From Tenuibacillus multivorans (GTDB lineage Bacteria > Bacillota > Bacilli > Bacillales > Alkalibacillaceae): DNA of 64,000 nucleotides. The translations under genes and the position numbers were made by a program. Below the pieces are notes generated by a model. That model was not told the DNA's origin and did no database searches. It saw only the letters and a program-made list of their open reading frames with translations. Positions 9,361 to 18,364 of the stretch are shown in pieces. How positions within the stretch are numbered: the stretch's first letter is position 1; each line of letters opens with the position of its first letter. The stretch lies in the NCBI RefSeq assembly GCF_900103915.1, contig NZ_FNIG01000008.1:1-64000 (forward strand), given 5' to 3'.

Positions 9361-9617
9361 TGGAGACTGGGACAAAAATATCTAGAGGGTGATAAAAGGC
9401 GAACAATATCATCTAATATCATTAAAAATGAACGGAGTCAAAATGCGTAGACGCCTGCGGGAACAGCACGAGTCTCGAGATCCCGCAGGCGGCGCTTTTC
9501 TGCCGAGGAGGCTCGAGCCGTGCCCGCGGCAAGCGAAGCATTTTGACGTAGTGAATAAAATCTGAACTAAATCTAGTTCGGATTTTATGTTTTTAATAAA
9601 GTTTTGTCTCAGCCCCT
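9361..9617. repeat. Intergenic repeat element, MITE/REP-like
   Basis: The spacer has GC content well above its surroundings in its centre and nested inverted repeats. Outer imperfect arms are GACTGGGACAAAA (9365-9377) and TTTTGTCTCAGCCC (9602-9615). Inside lie GTCAAAATGC/GCATTTTGAC (9437-9446, 9538-9547), and inside that a perfect CGCCTGCGGGA/TCCCGCAGGCG (9452-9462, 9481-9491). From memory, similar CCTGCGGGA...CGAGGAGGCTCG elements recur in many Bacillaceae genomes. It has no coding capacity. Confidence 0.7.
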
Positions 9618-10322
9618 TTTATTTTTTCTTAATAAATAAATGACTAAATAAATAAGTATAAATAATGCAAACGCCACAGCTTCAAGCGATAATATGTACC
9701 AAGGGTAAGGACCTAAATAATCGATGATACTCGTATTACTCGGTTTTTCAACCAAAAACATATAATTAGATCCGATTAATTTATTAATAATAAAAACAAA
9801 CACGGCGATAACATTTAGTACGATAAATGATCGAATGACGGACATAAAAGTTGGACGAAACTCCTCAACCCAAAGCATATATAAACAGGATAAAACGATT
9901 ACCATATGAGCTATAAAAAACTGAAAAAAGCGAAAATGTGGAAAACCAAAAAAGAGCTCTGGTGTCACAATCGCTAGAAACGCACCAGACATACTAACAA
10001 AGAACGTGATCTCAAATAATCGATAGCTTTTGCTTAATAGCATAAATGTACACAAATATAGCGAAATCGAACATAGTTGGAGTGGTAAATTGATTTTAAT
10101 ATCCCATTGTCCGTTTAATAAAAACCAAAGTTGATAACTAACTGCACTTGTTATGAGGACTGCTATCAATATATATTTTACTGTTTTCTTCTCCTTAAAA
10201 CTTTGACGAAAAACATACATGAGTACCGCCATGATGAGAAGAATGACAATCATAAGGAAGTGAGAAAAAGAAAATAGCTCAAAAGGATATTTCTCTATGT
10301 TAAAGCCAAATAAGGATTCCAT
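9609..10322 (-). CDS. TIGR02206 family membrane protein (YwaF-like)
   Basis: The 237-residue protein has about seven membrane helices and the motif block W-x-L-N-G-x-W-D near residue 70, followed by LPLQLCSISLYL and FFGFPHFRFFQFFIAH, characteristic of the TIGR02206/YwaF family of bacilli. Function is unknown. The gene lies directly against the repeat element at its 3' end and is followed upstream by another small membrane-protein gene. Confidence 0.85.
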   Translation of the reverse strand: MESLFGFNIEKYPFELFSFSHFLMIVILLIMAVLMYVFRQSFKEKKTVKYILIAVLITSAVSYQLWFLLNGQWDIKINLPLQLCSISLYLCTFMLLSKSYRLFEITFFVSMSGAFLAIVTPELFFGFPHFRFFQFFIAHMVIVLSCLYMLWVEEFRPTFMSVIRSFIVLNVIAVFVFIINKLIGSNYMFLVEKPSNTSIIDYLGPYPWYILSLEAVAFALFILIYLVIYLLRKNKRG

Positions 10323-10369
10323 GCTTTTCCCCCTCTAGTATAGATGACTCTACTATATAGCATCGAATC

Positions 10370-10726
10370 TTATCTGTCATTAGTTCCTTGTTTGATTTGG
10401 CGCCACTGGTAAACTAAATCAAATACCGATAAGAGAATACTAAAATAGAATACACCACTCGTTAAGGAAATCCCTGGATTAGCTTCATTCCCAATTAAAG
10501 TGAAAACGATGACCATCACAACTATGATAGCGGTACTTAAAGCTTGCCAATTAAGGATTTCTTTAATAGATGTATCTTTGTATTTTTTATAATTAAGACT
10601 ATAAATAATAACCCCAACAAAAATCCAAGAAATAATATTATGTGGAGCCCAGTCCATAAAATGATCAATGACTAATAGGATTAATAATAGAGCCAAAATA
10701 ACGTAATCGTTTGGTTTTAGATTCAT
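10370..10726 (-). CDS. Small membrane protein of unknown function
   Basis: The start is the ATG at 10726, with TTGGAGG seven bases upstream; the longer frame would begin inside the tandem-repeat spacer. The 118-residue product has about four hydrophobic segments and conserved-looking polar loops (FMDWAPHN, SLNYKKYK). No family was recognised. It is in the same direction as the YwaF-like gene, 48 bp upstream of it. Confidence 0.7.
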   Translation of the reverse strand: MNLKPNDYVILALLLILLVIDHFMDWAPHNIISWIFVGVIIYSLNYKKYKDTSIKEILNWQALSTAIIVVMVIVFTLIGNEANPGISLTSGVFYFSILLSVFDLVYQWRQIKQGTNDR

Positions 10727-10792
10727 TTTTACACCTCCAATATTTGAACCACTATTATTATACTCACTAATTTTTGGTTCACTACTCTTAGA

Positions 10793-10926
10793 ATTCGCTC
10801 GGCACACGTGGTTTTTCGCTCAGTATAACCGTTATTTCGCTCGCTACACCGGTTTTTTCGCTCTGCACTCCAATTATTTCGCTCACCATCCTAAATTAAT
10901 CGCTCTCACTTCTTCATTTGCTACTC
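10793..10926. repeat. Degenerate tandem array with exact 21-bp period
   Basis: The core TTCGCTC recurs at 10794, 10815, 10836, 10857, 10878 and (as ATCGCTC) 10899, each exactly 21 bp apart, with a decayed copy near 10919. Only the 7-8 nt core is conserved; the remaining 13-14 nt differ from unit to unit. The array fills the spacer between a membrane-protein gene and the second CAP gene and does not encode a conserved peptide. Confidence 0.85.
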
Positions 10927-11001
10927 GGTATTTCCCTTTTGATTCTTACAACATCAATCATATTAAAAATACCGAACCACTCTGACTGTGATCCGGCTTC
11001 T

Positions 11002-11712
11002 CTATTTACCAATAAACATTTGTGTCCAATAGTATGTGCCGTTATCTTTAATAAAACCGACACCGAGATGTGTAAAACTTTCCTGTAAAATATTCTCGCG
11101 GTGGCCATCACTGTTCATCCAACCATCCATAACTTGTTCTGGCGTCCTTTGACCCATCGCAATATTTTCACCAGCGGACCAATAATCAACCCCGAAGTCT
11201 TTCATCATATCAAAAGGAGATCCATAAGTTGGTGACTCATGACTAAAATAGTTGTTGTCTGCCATATCTTGTGATTTAGTGCGGGCTACCTGGCTTACCT
11301 CAACCGAAAACTCAAGCGGATCAAGCCCATGCTTTTCACGTTCCTCATTCACTAATTCATGGACTCGGTGTTCAAACTCATGAACCTGGTTCGAGTCTAA
11401 GCTTTTGTCTACTTGCGTTTCTGAGTCATTTTGAAAGGTTGTTACAGCATTAGGCTCCGTATCATCTTGACCCTCTAGGTAATTGGACAGCATCAATGCT
11501 GCTTGACTCAAGCCATCAACCGCTTTTTCCGTCACTTCAACCCAATCGACTGATGTAATAAGGTGTTCCACATTCGCGACGACTGCTTCAAAGTTGGATG
11601 TCTCTTCAGCTGATTTAACTTCTTCATTCGTGTTAAACATCGTATTGGGTAATGAATTTATTAAAAAGCCAAAGATTAATAATATAATGGCATATTTGAT
11701 TAATTTAAACAT
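11002..11712 (-). CDS. CAP-domain (SCP/PR1-like) protein, second paralog
   Basis: The 236-residue protein has one N-terminal hydrophobic segment (about residues 5-22) serving as signal or anchor, an acidic middle part, and a CAP domain from about residue 110. The CAP domain is almost the same as in the gene at 5766-6629 (SHESPTYGSPFDMM, AGENIAMGQRTPEQVMDGWM, NGTYYWTQMFIGK). The middle region differs completely and lacks the Pro/Gln linker. The ribosome site AAGGAGG supports the start. It is probably exported, and the pair arose by duplication. Confidence 0.92.
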   Translation of the reverse strand: MFKLIKYAIILLIFGFLINSLPNTMFNTNEEVKSAEETSNFEAVVANVEHLITSVDWVEVTEKAVDGLSQAALMLSNYLEGQDDTEPNAVTTFQNDSETQVDKSLDSNQVHEFEHRVHELVNEEREKHGLDPLEFSVEVSQVARTKSQDMADNNYFSHESPTYGSPFDMMKDFGVDYWSAGENIAMGQRTPEQVMDGWMNSDGHRENILQESFTHLGVGFIKDNGTYYWTQMFIGK

Positions 11713-11876
11713 GGGTGCCCCTCCTTAGGTTGGTGCCCCTCAAAATCTTCTATCCCCATTATAAAGCTAGTCATCACCATTTTAAACAAAAACATACAAG
11801 AATAAACGTTATATTGCAGGGAATTCGACGCCGTATAACGAAACCATATATAACCATTATTAAAAAGGTGATAATT

Positions 11877-12791
11877 ATGCCAAACGTCTGGACACATATT
11901 TTATTTTGTGAAGATGTCTTGGAGTATGTCGAAATTCCAATTGACGTTCACGAACATACGAATCACTTTAACCTCGGTGCGCAGGGACCCGATCCGCTTT
12001 TTTATCATAGCCCTTGGCCTTGGACAAAGAAGTCGACCGTTAATGACTTGGGCTTAATGATGCACCGTCGTAAATGTGGTTCCGTATTGCAAGATATGAT
12101 TGAGCATGGTCGGTTAGCTTCAAATGAGACTAAAGCTTATATCATTGGCTTTGTAACACACCATGTGCTCGACCGCGTAACACATCCGTATATTCACTAC
12201 AAGGCAGGCTATAACGATTACAATCATCAAAAGCTTGAAACCATTATCGATACACTGATGATGTGGAATTTTAGAAATGTAGAAACTTGGAAAAATCCTG
12301 TATCTGAAAGACTTGATGTAGGAGCCTATATCAAACCTGAATTATCAAGTATGATGGAAAAAATTCTGCAGGAACACTTCGGTCAAGTGCTTAATTTTGA
12401 AGAAGGATTTTTCCAAGAATCCTATCAGCATATGAAGCTTGCCTTACGAATCGTTTTTGATCCAAATGGTTGGAAAATTAAGCTTTTATCAAAATTCATT
12501 CCACCTATTTCGCATCGGCCGATTACAGATCGAACTGATTACCTCAATGAAAAAAATGAGTACTGGTACCATTCAGCGACGAAAGTGCCATATACGGATA
12601 GTTTTATTGACTTATATAAACAAGCACGCGATGATGCAGTGACTTTAGTCACAGCCATTTTACAATATTGGGATCGTTCACTAGATGAAGCTCGCTCGGA
12701 AGCCTTTGAGCTTTTAGGCGATATTTCTTATGATACAGGCAGACCATTAAATGAAAACTGCGAAAACCAATTTGCTGAACCCATTGTTTAA
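11877..12791 (+). CDS. Zinc-dependent phospholipase C family protein
   Basis: The start is the ATG at 11877 (ribosome site AAAAGGTG), discarding 54 upstream codons. The 304-residue protein begins MPNVWTHILF and has the His/Asp-rich pattern of zinc phospholipase C-like proteins: NLGAQGPDPLFYH, FVTHHVLDRVTHPYIHY, and later HYKAG and HHQKLE-like positions. The family includes many cytoplasmic members without a signal peptide, as here, so true lipase activity is uncertain. It converges on the MFS gene. Confidence 0.85.
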   Translation: MPNVWTHILFCEDVLEYVEIPIDVHEHTNHFNLGAQGPDPLFYHSPWPWTKKSTVNDLGLMMHRRKCGSVLQDMIEHGRLASNETKAYIIGFVTHHVLDRVTHPYIHYKAGYNDYNHQKLETIIDTLMMWNFRNVETWKNPVSERLDVGAYIKPELSSMMEKILQEHFGQVLNFEEGFFQESYQHMKLALRIVFDPNGWKIKLLSKFIPPISHRPITDRTDYLNEKNEYWYHSATKVPYTDSFIDLYKQARDDAVTLVTAILQYWDRSLDEARSEAFELLGDISYDTGRPLNENCENQFAEPIV

Positions 12792-12792
12792 A

Positions 12793-12827
12793 AAGCTTCC
12801 ACGCTTAGCCGCTTAGCGTGAGAGCTT
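12793..12827. terminator. Hairpin between convergent genes
   Basis: AAGCT..CACGCT pairs with AGCGTG..AGCTT, an interrupted stem located between the stops of two convergent genes. The flanking T tracts are short, so termination strength is uncertain. Confidence 0.55.
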
Positions 12828-12831
12828 ATAA

Positions 12832-14130
12832 TTATTTGACTTGAACGTTAACGATATCACTAGGGTCTTCCGCTGCCTTAGCCTCTCGTTCACCTTGTTC
12901 AATATTAACGAACTGTAGTAATGTAATACCAGCCACGAAAAATATAAGTAATGACAGGATACCTAAACGACTGCTTTCTGTAAGCAATGCTGCAAACCCG
13001 AATACAGCAGGTCCTAAAATGGCCGCAAATTTAGACGTAATACCATAAAACCCGAAAAACTCTGCTTGCTTATTCCTTGGAACCATCCGAGCAAAAATCG
13101 ACCGACTTAACGCCTGTGCACCACCTTGAACAAAACCAACACAAATGGCGAGTAAATAAAAATGAAGAGCGCTTTCCATAAAATATCCTAAAATCACAAT
13201 CACAACATAAATAGACAAAGCAAAGGTTAAAGCTTTTTTGGCTGTGATCCATTTGGCCAATTTCGAAAAGAAGAATGTACACGGAATCCCGACGAATTGC
13301 GTAATAAGTAAAGCGGCAATCAAGTCATTCGAGTCAATTCCAATGGTCGCTCCATAAAAAGTAGCCATTCGAATAATGGTCGAAATGCCATCCGAAAACA
13401 TCCAAAAAGCTAGAATAAAAATTAATAATTGCTTGTAATGCCTAAGCGTTTTAAATGTATCGCCAATACGACTAAATCCAATTTTGACGTATGACTTTTG
13501 ACGAACTTTTTGCTCGCTTTTTTCCTCTTTAACATTTTTAAACAATGGGATGGAGAAAATGAACCACCATAAACCGACTGAGACAAATGCCAATTGACTA
13601 GCGACTTTTTCATTTGGAAAACCAAACATTTCGTATTGCGTAATCATTAATAAGTTAACAGCTAATAATAGACCACCACCGATATAACCGAAGGCAAAGC
13701 CGCTTGTTGATACGCGATCTATCTCCTCTTTCTTTGCGACACTTGGTAAAAAAGCATCGTAGAAGACATTCCCACCGGAAAACCCAACTGAGGCAATGAT
13801 AAACAAGATCGATGCTAATATGTAATCCCCTTCATTTACGGTAACTAATAACACACTTGCTGTCATACCCATAAAAGCGAAGAATTTCAGAAATTTCATC
13901 TTTGCAGCTGAAAAGTCAGCTATCGCTCCCAAAACAGGTGCCAATACGGCTGCTATTAAAACGGCGATAGATTGTGTAAAGGAAAAATAGGAAGTGGCTG
14001 TACCTTCAGCTAAGGTTACTGCTGCTACGCTTTCATAGAAAACTGGAAAGACAGCTGCCATAATGGTTGTAGCAAAAGCTGAATTGGCCCAATCATACAT
14101 CATCCAGCTACGCTGCAACTTTTTATCCAT
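12832..14130 (-). CDS. MFS transporter, UMF1/ATG22-like
   Basis: The start is placed at the ATG at 14130, giving 432 residues and the typical N-terminus with SWMMYDWANSAFATTIMA. That motif and the later GGNVFYDAFLP, GYIGGGLLL and ALSRSIFARMVP mark the UMF1 (ATG22-like) branch of the major facilitator family, with 12 predicted helices. Substrates of bacterial members are not established; yeast Atg22 exports amino acids. The ribosome site (AGAGAGTGAT) is only moderate, and the longer start at 14163 has none. Confidence 0.88.
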   Translation of the reverse strand: MDKKLQRSWMMYDWANSAFATTIMAAVFPVFYESVAAVTLAEGTATSYFSFTQSIAVLIAAVLAPVLGAIADFSAAKMKFLKFFAFMGMTASVLLVTVNEGDYILASILFIIASVGFSGGNVFYDAFLPSVAKKEEIDRVSTSGFAFGYIGGGLLLAVNLLMITQYEMFGFPNEKVASQLAFVSVGLWWFIFSIPLFKNVKEEKSEQKVRQKSYVKIGFSRIGDTFKTLRHYKQLLIFILAFWMFSDGISTIIRMATFYGATIGIDSNDLIAALLITQFVGIPCTFFFSKLAKWITAKKALTFALSIYVVIVILGYFMESALHFYLLAICVGFVQGGAQALSRSIFARMVPRNKQAEFFGFYGITSKFAAILGPAVFGFAALLTESSRLGILSLLIFFVAGITLLQFVNIEQGEREAKAAEDPSDIVNVQVK

Positions 14131-14316
14131 AATGATCACTCTCTTCTCTTTTTCTTTAAGCATACCAAAGATTTCTAAATGTTGTTAATGTTTTTCAGAT
14201 AATTTACACGATTTTTGTATTGTATTCTAACCGACTCCCCTATTTTCGGTATTTAAGGCTTCATGACTATAGCTAATGACCCAACAATCAGTTTGATTCC
14301 CTAACGTTTTAAAAAA

Positions 14317-14344
14317 ACCAGCTACCCACATCAGGTAACTGGCT
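14317..14344 (-). terminator. Rho-independent terminator of the TPR-like gene
   Basis: On the minus strand AGCCAGTTACC pairs with GGGTAGCTGGTT around a six-base loop, and a run of T follows. It lies directly after the stop of the gene at 14349. Confidence 0.85.
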
Positions 14345-14348
14345 CTCA

Positions 14349-15737
14349 TTACGCTTGTTTTTGCACATTCACAAACAGTTTTTGATAAGCATCAGACTCT
14401 TCTAACATACCCATCTCACGGTAGGTTTTCGACAACCATTTCAAAGGCTTCGCTTCGTCAGGCTTTAATTCTGATTCTAAGCTAAAACATTCTAAGGCTT
14501 GATTCCAACCCTTAAACTCATAATACAATTCACCTAGTGCCTGCATCTGATCTAAATCATCATTCAAATCATATATTTGCTTAAACTTCTCAACAGTTAC
14601 TAAATCCCCATGTTGCTTTTTAAATGGCTCTAGCCACTTTTTAATGACATCTAAATCATAATCTTTTAACATCACACCGATAAATTTATGCAATAATCGC
14701 TCGGCTAAATCTCGATTATTGGACGTCACTTTATTTAATAACAAGCTTAACTCATCGAGTTGAAGGGTTAACTGATTCGGATCAACAGTTTCGAGTGCTT
14801 CCGTAATTCTTTTTAGGTCTTTTTCATTTAAATCAATTGGGTGTTGGGAGATAAGGTGTGAAACTTTTTCGATTTGATTCGTGCTTAAATATAAATCACA
14901 TAAATCTCTTTGGAGTGGCATAAAGTTAATTTGGTTTGAGAGGTATTCTAAAATCTGTGTGGCTTCATGCTCGGTGCAGCTTTTTTGAAGTAATTGATAA
15001 AAGGTTTGGTACTGATGAGTAGAAGGGTTATGGGATAATTGATCATACAAGCAAACCATTAACTCAATCCAACGTTCTTCTCGTTCCAACATCATGGTCA
15101 ACTGTTCATCATAAGTTTCGCGATTTTTAAACATGATTTTTTCCGCTTCAATTTTATCATTTGTAAACAATTCTTCTGATTTTTCGTAATACATTTTGGT
15201 GAAATCTTTATAAATGAGGTCACTGGATAAAGACTTAACTAAACTGTGCTTAGGGGCAAAATCCATTAAAATGCGGATTAATTGATAGGCGTCAAACAAC
15301 TGTCCGTTTCGACGATATTCATAAAACATGGCTCTAATCTTTTCGAATATTTGTTTTTTAGATATAAAGGATTCAAAGAATGTTAAAATATAGGCTTGCT
15401 CTTGAGTCGTGTAATGTTTATTTATTTTTCTTAAAAGCTGTTTATTATTAATGACACGTGAGGATTGATTTGAAGAAATGAGTTGGCGGATAAATGGATG
15501 AGAAGCTTCAAAGGTTAGTCCGTTTTTAAACGCACTTGCGATGTATGAACCGCGTCTAATTTTAGTGGCTTTTTTGGCCGTAAGGAATTCGGACCTGTAG
15601 TAAAAGAGGTAATATAACTCATGGTCCTCGCTCACCGCCTCCACTATTTGGCCACGGACATAAAAGGCCACCCGTTCCGCCCGTAACTTCAAAGGTTTAT
15701 TCTTTTGATCATGAATTACAAACTGATTTTGTATCAT
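14349..15737 (-). CDS. Uncharacterised TPR-like repeat protein
   Basis: The 462-residue protein has a basic N-terminal part (about 1-90) with RAERVAFYVRGQ and RRGSYIASAFKNG, followed by helical repeats. The last 70 residues look like tetratricopeptide units (ALGELYYEFKGWNQALECF, AKPLKWLSKTYREMG). There is no signal peptide or membrane helix, so it is cytoplasmic, probably a protein-protein adaptor. I do not recognise the family. The ribosome site TAGGAGG is strong. It lies downstream of the thiamine-transport operon but 56 bp away. Confidence 0.75.
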   Translation of the reverse strand: MIQNQFVIHDQKNKPLKLRAERVAFYVRGQIVEAVSEDHELYYLFYYRSEFLTAKKATKIRRGSYIASAFKNGLTFEASHPFIRQLISSNQSSRVINNKQLLRKINKHYTTQEQAYILTFFESFISKKQIFEKIRAMFYEYRRNGQLFDAYQLIRILMDFAPKHSLVKSLSSDLIYKDFTKMYYEKSEELFTNDKIEAEKIMFKNRETYDEQLTMMLEREERWIELMVCLYDQLSHNPSTHQYQTFYQLLQKSCTEHEATQILEYLSNQINFMPLQRDLCDLYLSTNQIEKVSHLISQHPIDLNEKDLKRITEALETVDPNQLTLQLDELSLLLNKVTSNNRDLAERLLHKFIGVMLKDYDLDVIKKWLEPFKKQHGDLVTVEKFKQIYDLNDDLDQMQALGELYYEFKGWNQALECFSLESELKPDEAKPLKWLSKTYREMGMLEESDAYQKLFVNVQKQA

Positions 15738-15793
15738 ATATCGAGCCTCCTATGACTCCTATTTTAACATAATTATATGATAATGTTATGCGT

Positions 15794-16573
15794 TTAAATT
15801 ATCTTATAGAAATCTTTTGTGTTTTGAAACAAGTTTTCATAAATATAGGCAACCTCGCATTGCTTTAATTCCGCTATTTTCATAACCGTTTCATGAATCA
15901 TTTTAGGATGGGTCATCTGTCCTTGAAATGGCCCTTCAAATGGCCAAGGACCATCCGTTTCAACCATCATCTTTGACAATGGATAAGACTGCACTAGCGA
16001 CTGTATTTCAGCCTCATAAAGAACATCAGGCGTAATCGATATAAAATAATGGTGATCAATCATCCGTTTTACCGTTTTAGCATCACCTTTAAACCAATGA
16101 AAATGCGCCTTTGTTACCGAGTATTGTTCTAATAAATCACAAACAATAGGTGCATCCTCATAGATCGCATGTAAAACAATCGGTAAATCGAGCTCTTTCG
16201 CTTTTTGAACAAACTTCTCTAAAAGATTAAGGTAAGGTTCTACTTTAATAGAACGATTGTCTTTTCTCATGTAGTAAGGTAAGCCAACTTCGCCGATGGC
16301 CACAATCTCATCCTGATAGCCATCAATCAACTCGAACAATTTGTCTACCTCATTCTGATTAGGAAGCTTTTGTTCCGGGTGATATCCTATTGAGACTTTA
16401 ACCCTTTCATCTTGTTTAGCCAATTCTATATTTTCTTGAGCTGATTGAGCATGACGGGATACAGAAATTAAATCCGTAACCTTATAAGCCTCCATTACCT
16501 TAAGGATGTGACGTTTTTCATCTTCTTTATATAGATCAAAATGAATATGACTATCAATAATTGGCTGATGCAT
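15794..16573 (-). CDS. TatD-family metal-dependent hydrolase
   Basis: The 259-residue protein has the TatD metal-site motifs in order: DSHIHFD near residue 7, GEVGLPYY near 93, a His in LPIVLHAI near 133, FHWFKGD near 155, and a late Asp in ETDGPWP near 203. The start overlaps the end of the ABC ATPase gene by 20 bp, so it belongs to the TPP-riboswitch operon. In this place it may process an imported thiamine degradation product (for example a formylated pyrimidine); that substrate assignment is inference from context. Confidence 0.88.
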   Translation of the reverse strand: MHQPIIDSHIHFDLYKEDEKRHILKVMEAYKVTDLISVSRHAQSAQENIELAKQDERVKVSIGYHPEQKLPNQNEVDKLFELIDGYQDEIVAIGEVGLPYYMRKDNRSIKVEPYLNLLEKFVQKAKELDLPIVLHAIYEDAPIVCDLLEQYSVTKAHFHWFKGDAKTVKRMIDHHYFISITPDVLYEAEIQSLVQSYPLSKMMVETDGPWPFEGPFQGQMTHPKMIHETVMKIAELKQCEVAYIYENLFQNTKDFYKII

Positions 16574-17306
16574 GTGAAGACCTCATTTCTTGATAAATGT
16601 CTTTTTTCATATATAAAAATTCTTCACTTAATAAAATCTCTTCTTTTCTCGGTCGTTCAAAAGGTATTTCAAATTCCTTAATGACCTTGGCTGGACGTTG
16701 AGATAAAACAATGACTCGATCGGACAGAAAAATCGCTTCTTCAATATTATGTGTCACAAATAAAATTGAACGTTGGTGCTCAGACCACATCGAAAGCAGC
16801 CACTTTTGCATATCGGTTCGTGTAAACTCATCTAGTGCTGAGAAAGGTTCATCTAGTAAAATTAAGGGTTGTGGACTTAAGATACTACGAATAAATGATA
16901 CACGCTGTTTCATTCCACCGGATAGTTCATGAGGATACGCTTGTTCGAATCCGCTTAGACCGGCACGTTCAAGCATTTGAGCCGCCATTTCTTCATCCTT
17001 TTTCCCCGAGATCTCCTGACCTAGTAATACATTGTCTAAAATCGATCGCCAAGGCATTAGAGAAGGTGTTTGTGGCGTATAACTGACGGAACCCGGGTGA
17101 TTTTTAATACTGTTCCCTTCTAATAAAACATCACCAGAAGAAGGGCTACTGATCCCGCCGATCATTCGAAACAATGTGCTTTTCCCACTTCCGGAGGGCC
17201 CTAATAAAGAGACGAACTCACCTTTTTCAGTGGAAAAATTCACACCATCTAACACACGATTTGATCCGAATGATTTTTGAATGTCACGAATTTCTAGATG
17301 TTCCAT
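16554..17306 (-). CDS. ABC transporter ATP-binding protein (thiamine precursor import)
   Basis: The 250-residue ATPase has a Walker A GPSGSGKST near residue 36, Q-loop TPQTPSLMPWR, signature LSGGMKQR, Walker B LILLDEPFSALDE and the H-loop VTHN. It belongs to the SsuB/ThiZ-type group that energises import with a Ssu/ThiX-like permease. It overlaps the permease gene by 23 bp. The substrate is inferred as a thiamine pyrimidine precursor from the TPP riboswitch at the head of the operon. Confidence 0.9.
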   Translation of the reverse strand: MEHLEIRDIQKSFGSNRVLDGVNFSTEKGEFVSLLGPSGSGKSTLFRMIGGISSPSSGDVLLEGNSIKNHPGSVSYTPQTPSLMPWRSILDNVLLGQEISGKKDEEMAAQMLERAGLSGFEQAYPHELSGGMKQRVSFIRSILSPQPLILLDEPFSALDEFTRTDMQKWLLSMWSEHQRSILFVTHNIEEAIFLSDRVIVLSQRPAKVIKEFEIPFERPRKEEILLSEEFLYMKKDIYQEMRSSHASANY

Positions 17307-18072
17307 GCGAATCTCCCTCCTCTGATGCCTGCCATCTGATAGTCATTTTTTCTAACCACATGATTAATAGGAAAAATAATAGACTTAAGGCAACAATGAT
17401 AAAAATAGCCACAAATACACGGTCGGTCCGGAATGATGATGAGGCAAGTGTCATATATACACCAATACCTTCACTAGCACCTAGCCATTCGGAAATAACA
17501 GCACCCATTACACTGTAAGTCGCTGAAATTTTTAACCCTGAAAATAATGAGGGGAGTGCATGTGGCCATTCTAATTTCCAAAATATTTGTTTCTTTGTGG
17601 CACCCGCCATTTTCATGTAATGCATAAGGTCACGGTCAGTTCGTCGGAAGCCATCTAACAAGGCGATGGCAATTGGGAAGAAACAAACCAATGTTATGAC
17701 AATAATTTTCGGTAATATACCAAATCCAAACCAAATAACGAGTAATGGTGCAAGTACAATGACAGGAATGTTTTGCGACAAAATTAATAATGGATACATC
17801 GACTGCTTTAAAAACGGAACCAAATGTAAGGATATAGCCACGATAACGCCAACACTACTACCAATGACAAATCCAATTAAAACCAACTCTACCGTCGAAA
17901 ACACGTGATGTGAATAGTTGGTCCAATCACTTATCATTAGCCCAAAAATTTGACTCGGCGCTGGTAACAACCAATCCGGTACATCAAAAAAGGATATACA
18001 CACTTCCCATACGATAAATAGTAGGGTGATGACCAAAAGTGGCCGCCACCCTAACTCGATCCATTTACGCAT
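17284..18072 (-). CDS. ABC transporter permease (ThiX-like)
   Basis: The 262-residue protein has six membrane helices and the cytoplasmic EAA-like loop KMAGATKKQIFWKLEWPHALP of BPD-type permeases (about residue 165). The start ATG overlaps the stop of the thiamine-binding protein gene (TAATG), indicating translational coupling. Together with the ATPase and the NMT1/THI5-type binding lipoprotein, it forms the importer, presumably for a hydroxymethylpyrimidine-type precursor. Confidence 0.9.
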   Translation of the reverse strand: MRKWIELGWRPLLVITLLFIVWEVCISFFDVPDWLLPAPSQIFGLMISDWTNYSHHVFSTVELVLIGFVIGSSVGVIVAISLHLVPFLKQSMYPLLILSQNIPVIVLAPLLVIWFGFGILPKIIVITLVCFFPIAIALLDGFRRTDRDLMHYMKMAGATKKQIFWKLEWPHALPSLFSGLKISATYSVMGAVISEWLGASEGIGVYMTLASSSFRTDRVFVAIFIIVALSLLFFLLIMWLEKMTIRWQASEEGDSHGTSRNS

Positions 18073-18362
18073 TAGCGATACTTCTCCGTTAATTTATCCA
18101 TTGACGCACCTTCTGGATTGTATACCACTTTGATTTGTGAAATAACACTTGGACTCCCAAGCTCGACCATTTTTTCATTCATTTTCTCAACGATTGAAAA
18201 AAGATCAGAAAGCTCACCTTCCATCGTTGTTTCTAACGCATTCACTTGATACTTAACACCGGATTCTTCGATGACGTTAATCGCTTCATCCACATAGGGA
18301 ATCACATCTTCGCCATTTTTAGTCTTTGGAATGATTTGTACACTTAAAAGTGAAGTGGCCAT
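18072..18362 (-). CDS. Thiamine-binding protein, MTH1187/YkoF-like
   Basis: The 96-residue protein matches the small PF01910 (MTH1187/YkoF) family by length and pattern: SVQIIPKTK near the start, IDEAINVIEESGVKYQVN-like middle and TTMEGE. Members bind thiamine or its pyrimidine and form ferredoxin-fold oligomers. It lacks a signal peptide, so it is cytosolic. It lies 2 bp after the binding-lipoprotein gene within the TPP-regulated operon, consistent with intracellular handling of the imported ligand. Confidence 0.85.
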   Translation of the reverse strand: MATSLLSVQIIPKTKNGEDVIPYVDEAINVIEESGVKYQVNALETTMEGELSDLFSIVEKMNEKMVELGSPSVISQIKVVYNPEGASMDKLTEKYR

Positions 18363-18364
18363 CC

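Noticed and set aside
10793-10926. CRISPR array
   Set aside because: Only 7 nt are conserved per 21-bp unit; real CRISPR repeats are 23 nt or longer with spacers of similar size, and no cas genes lie nearby.
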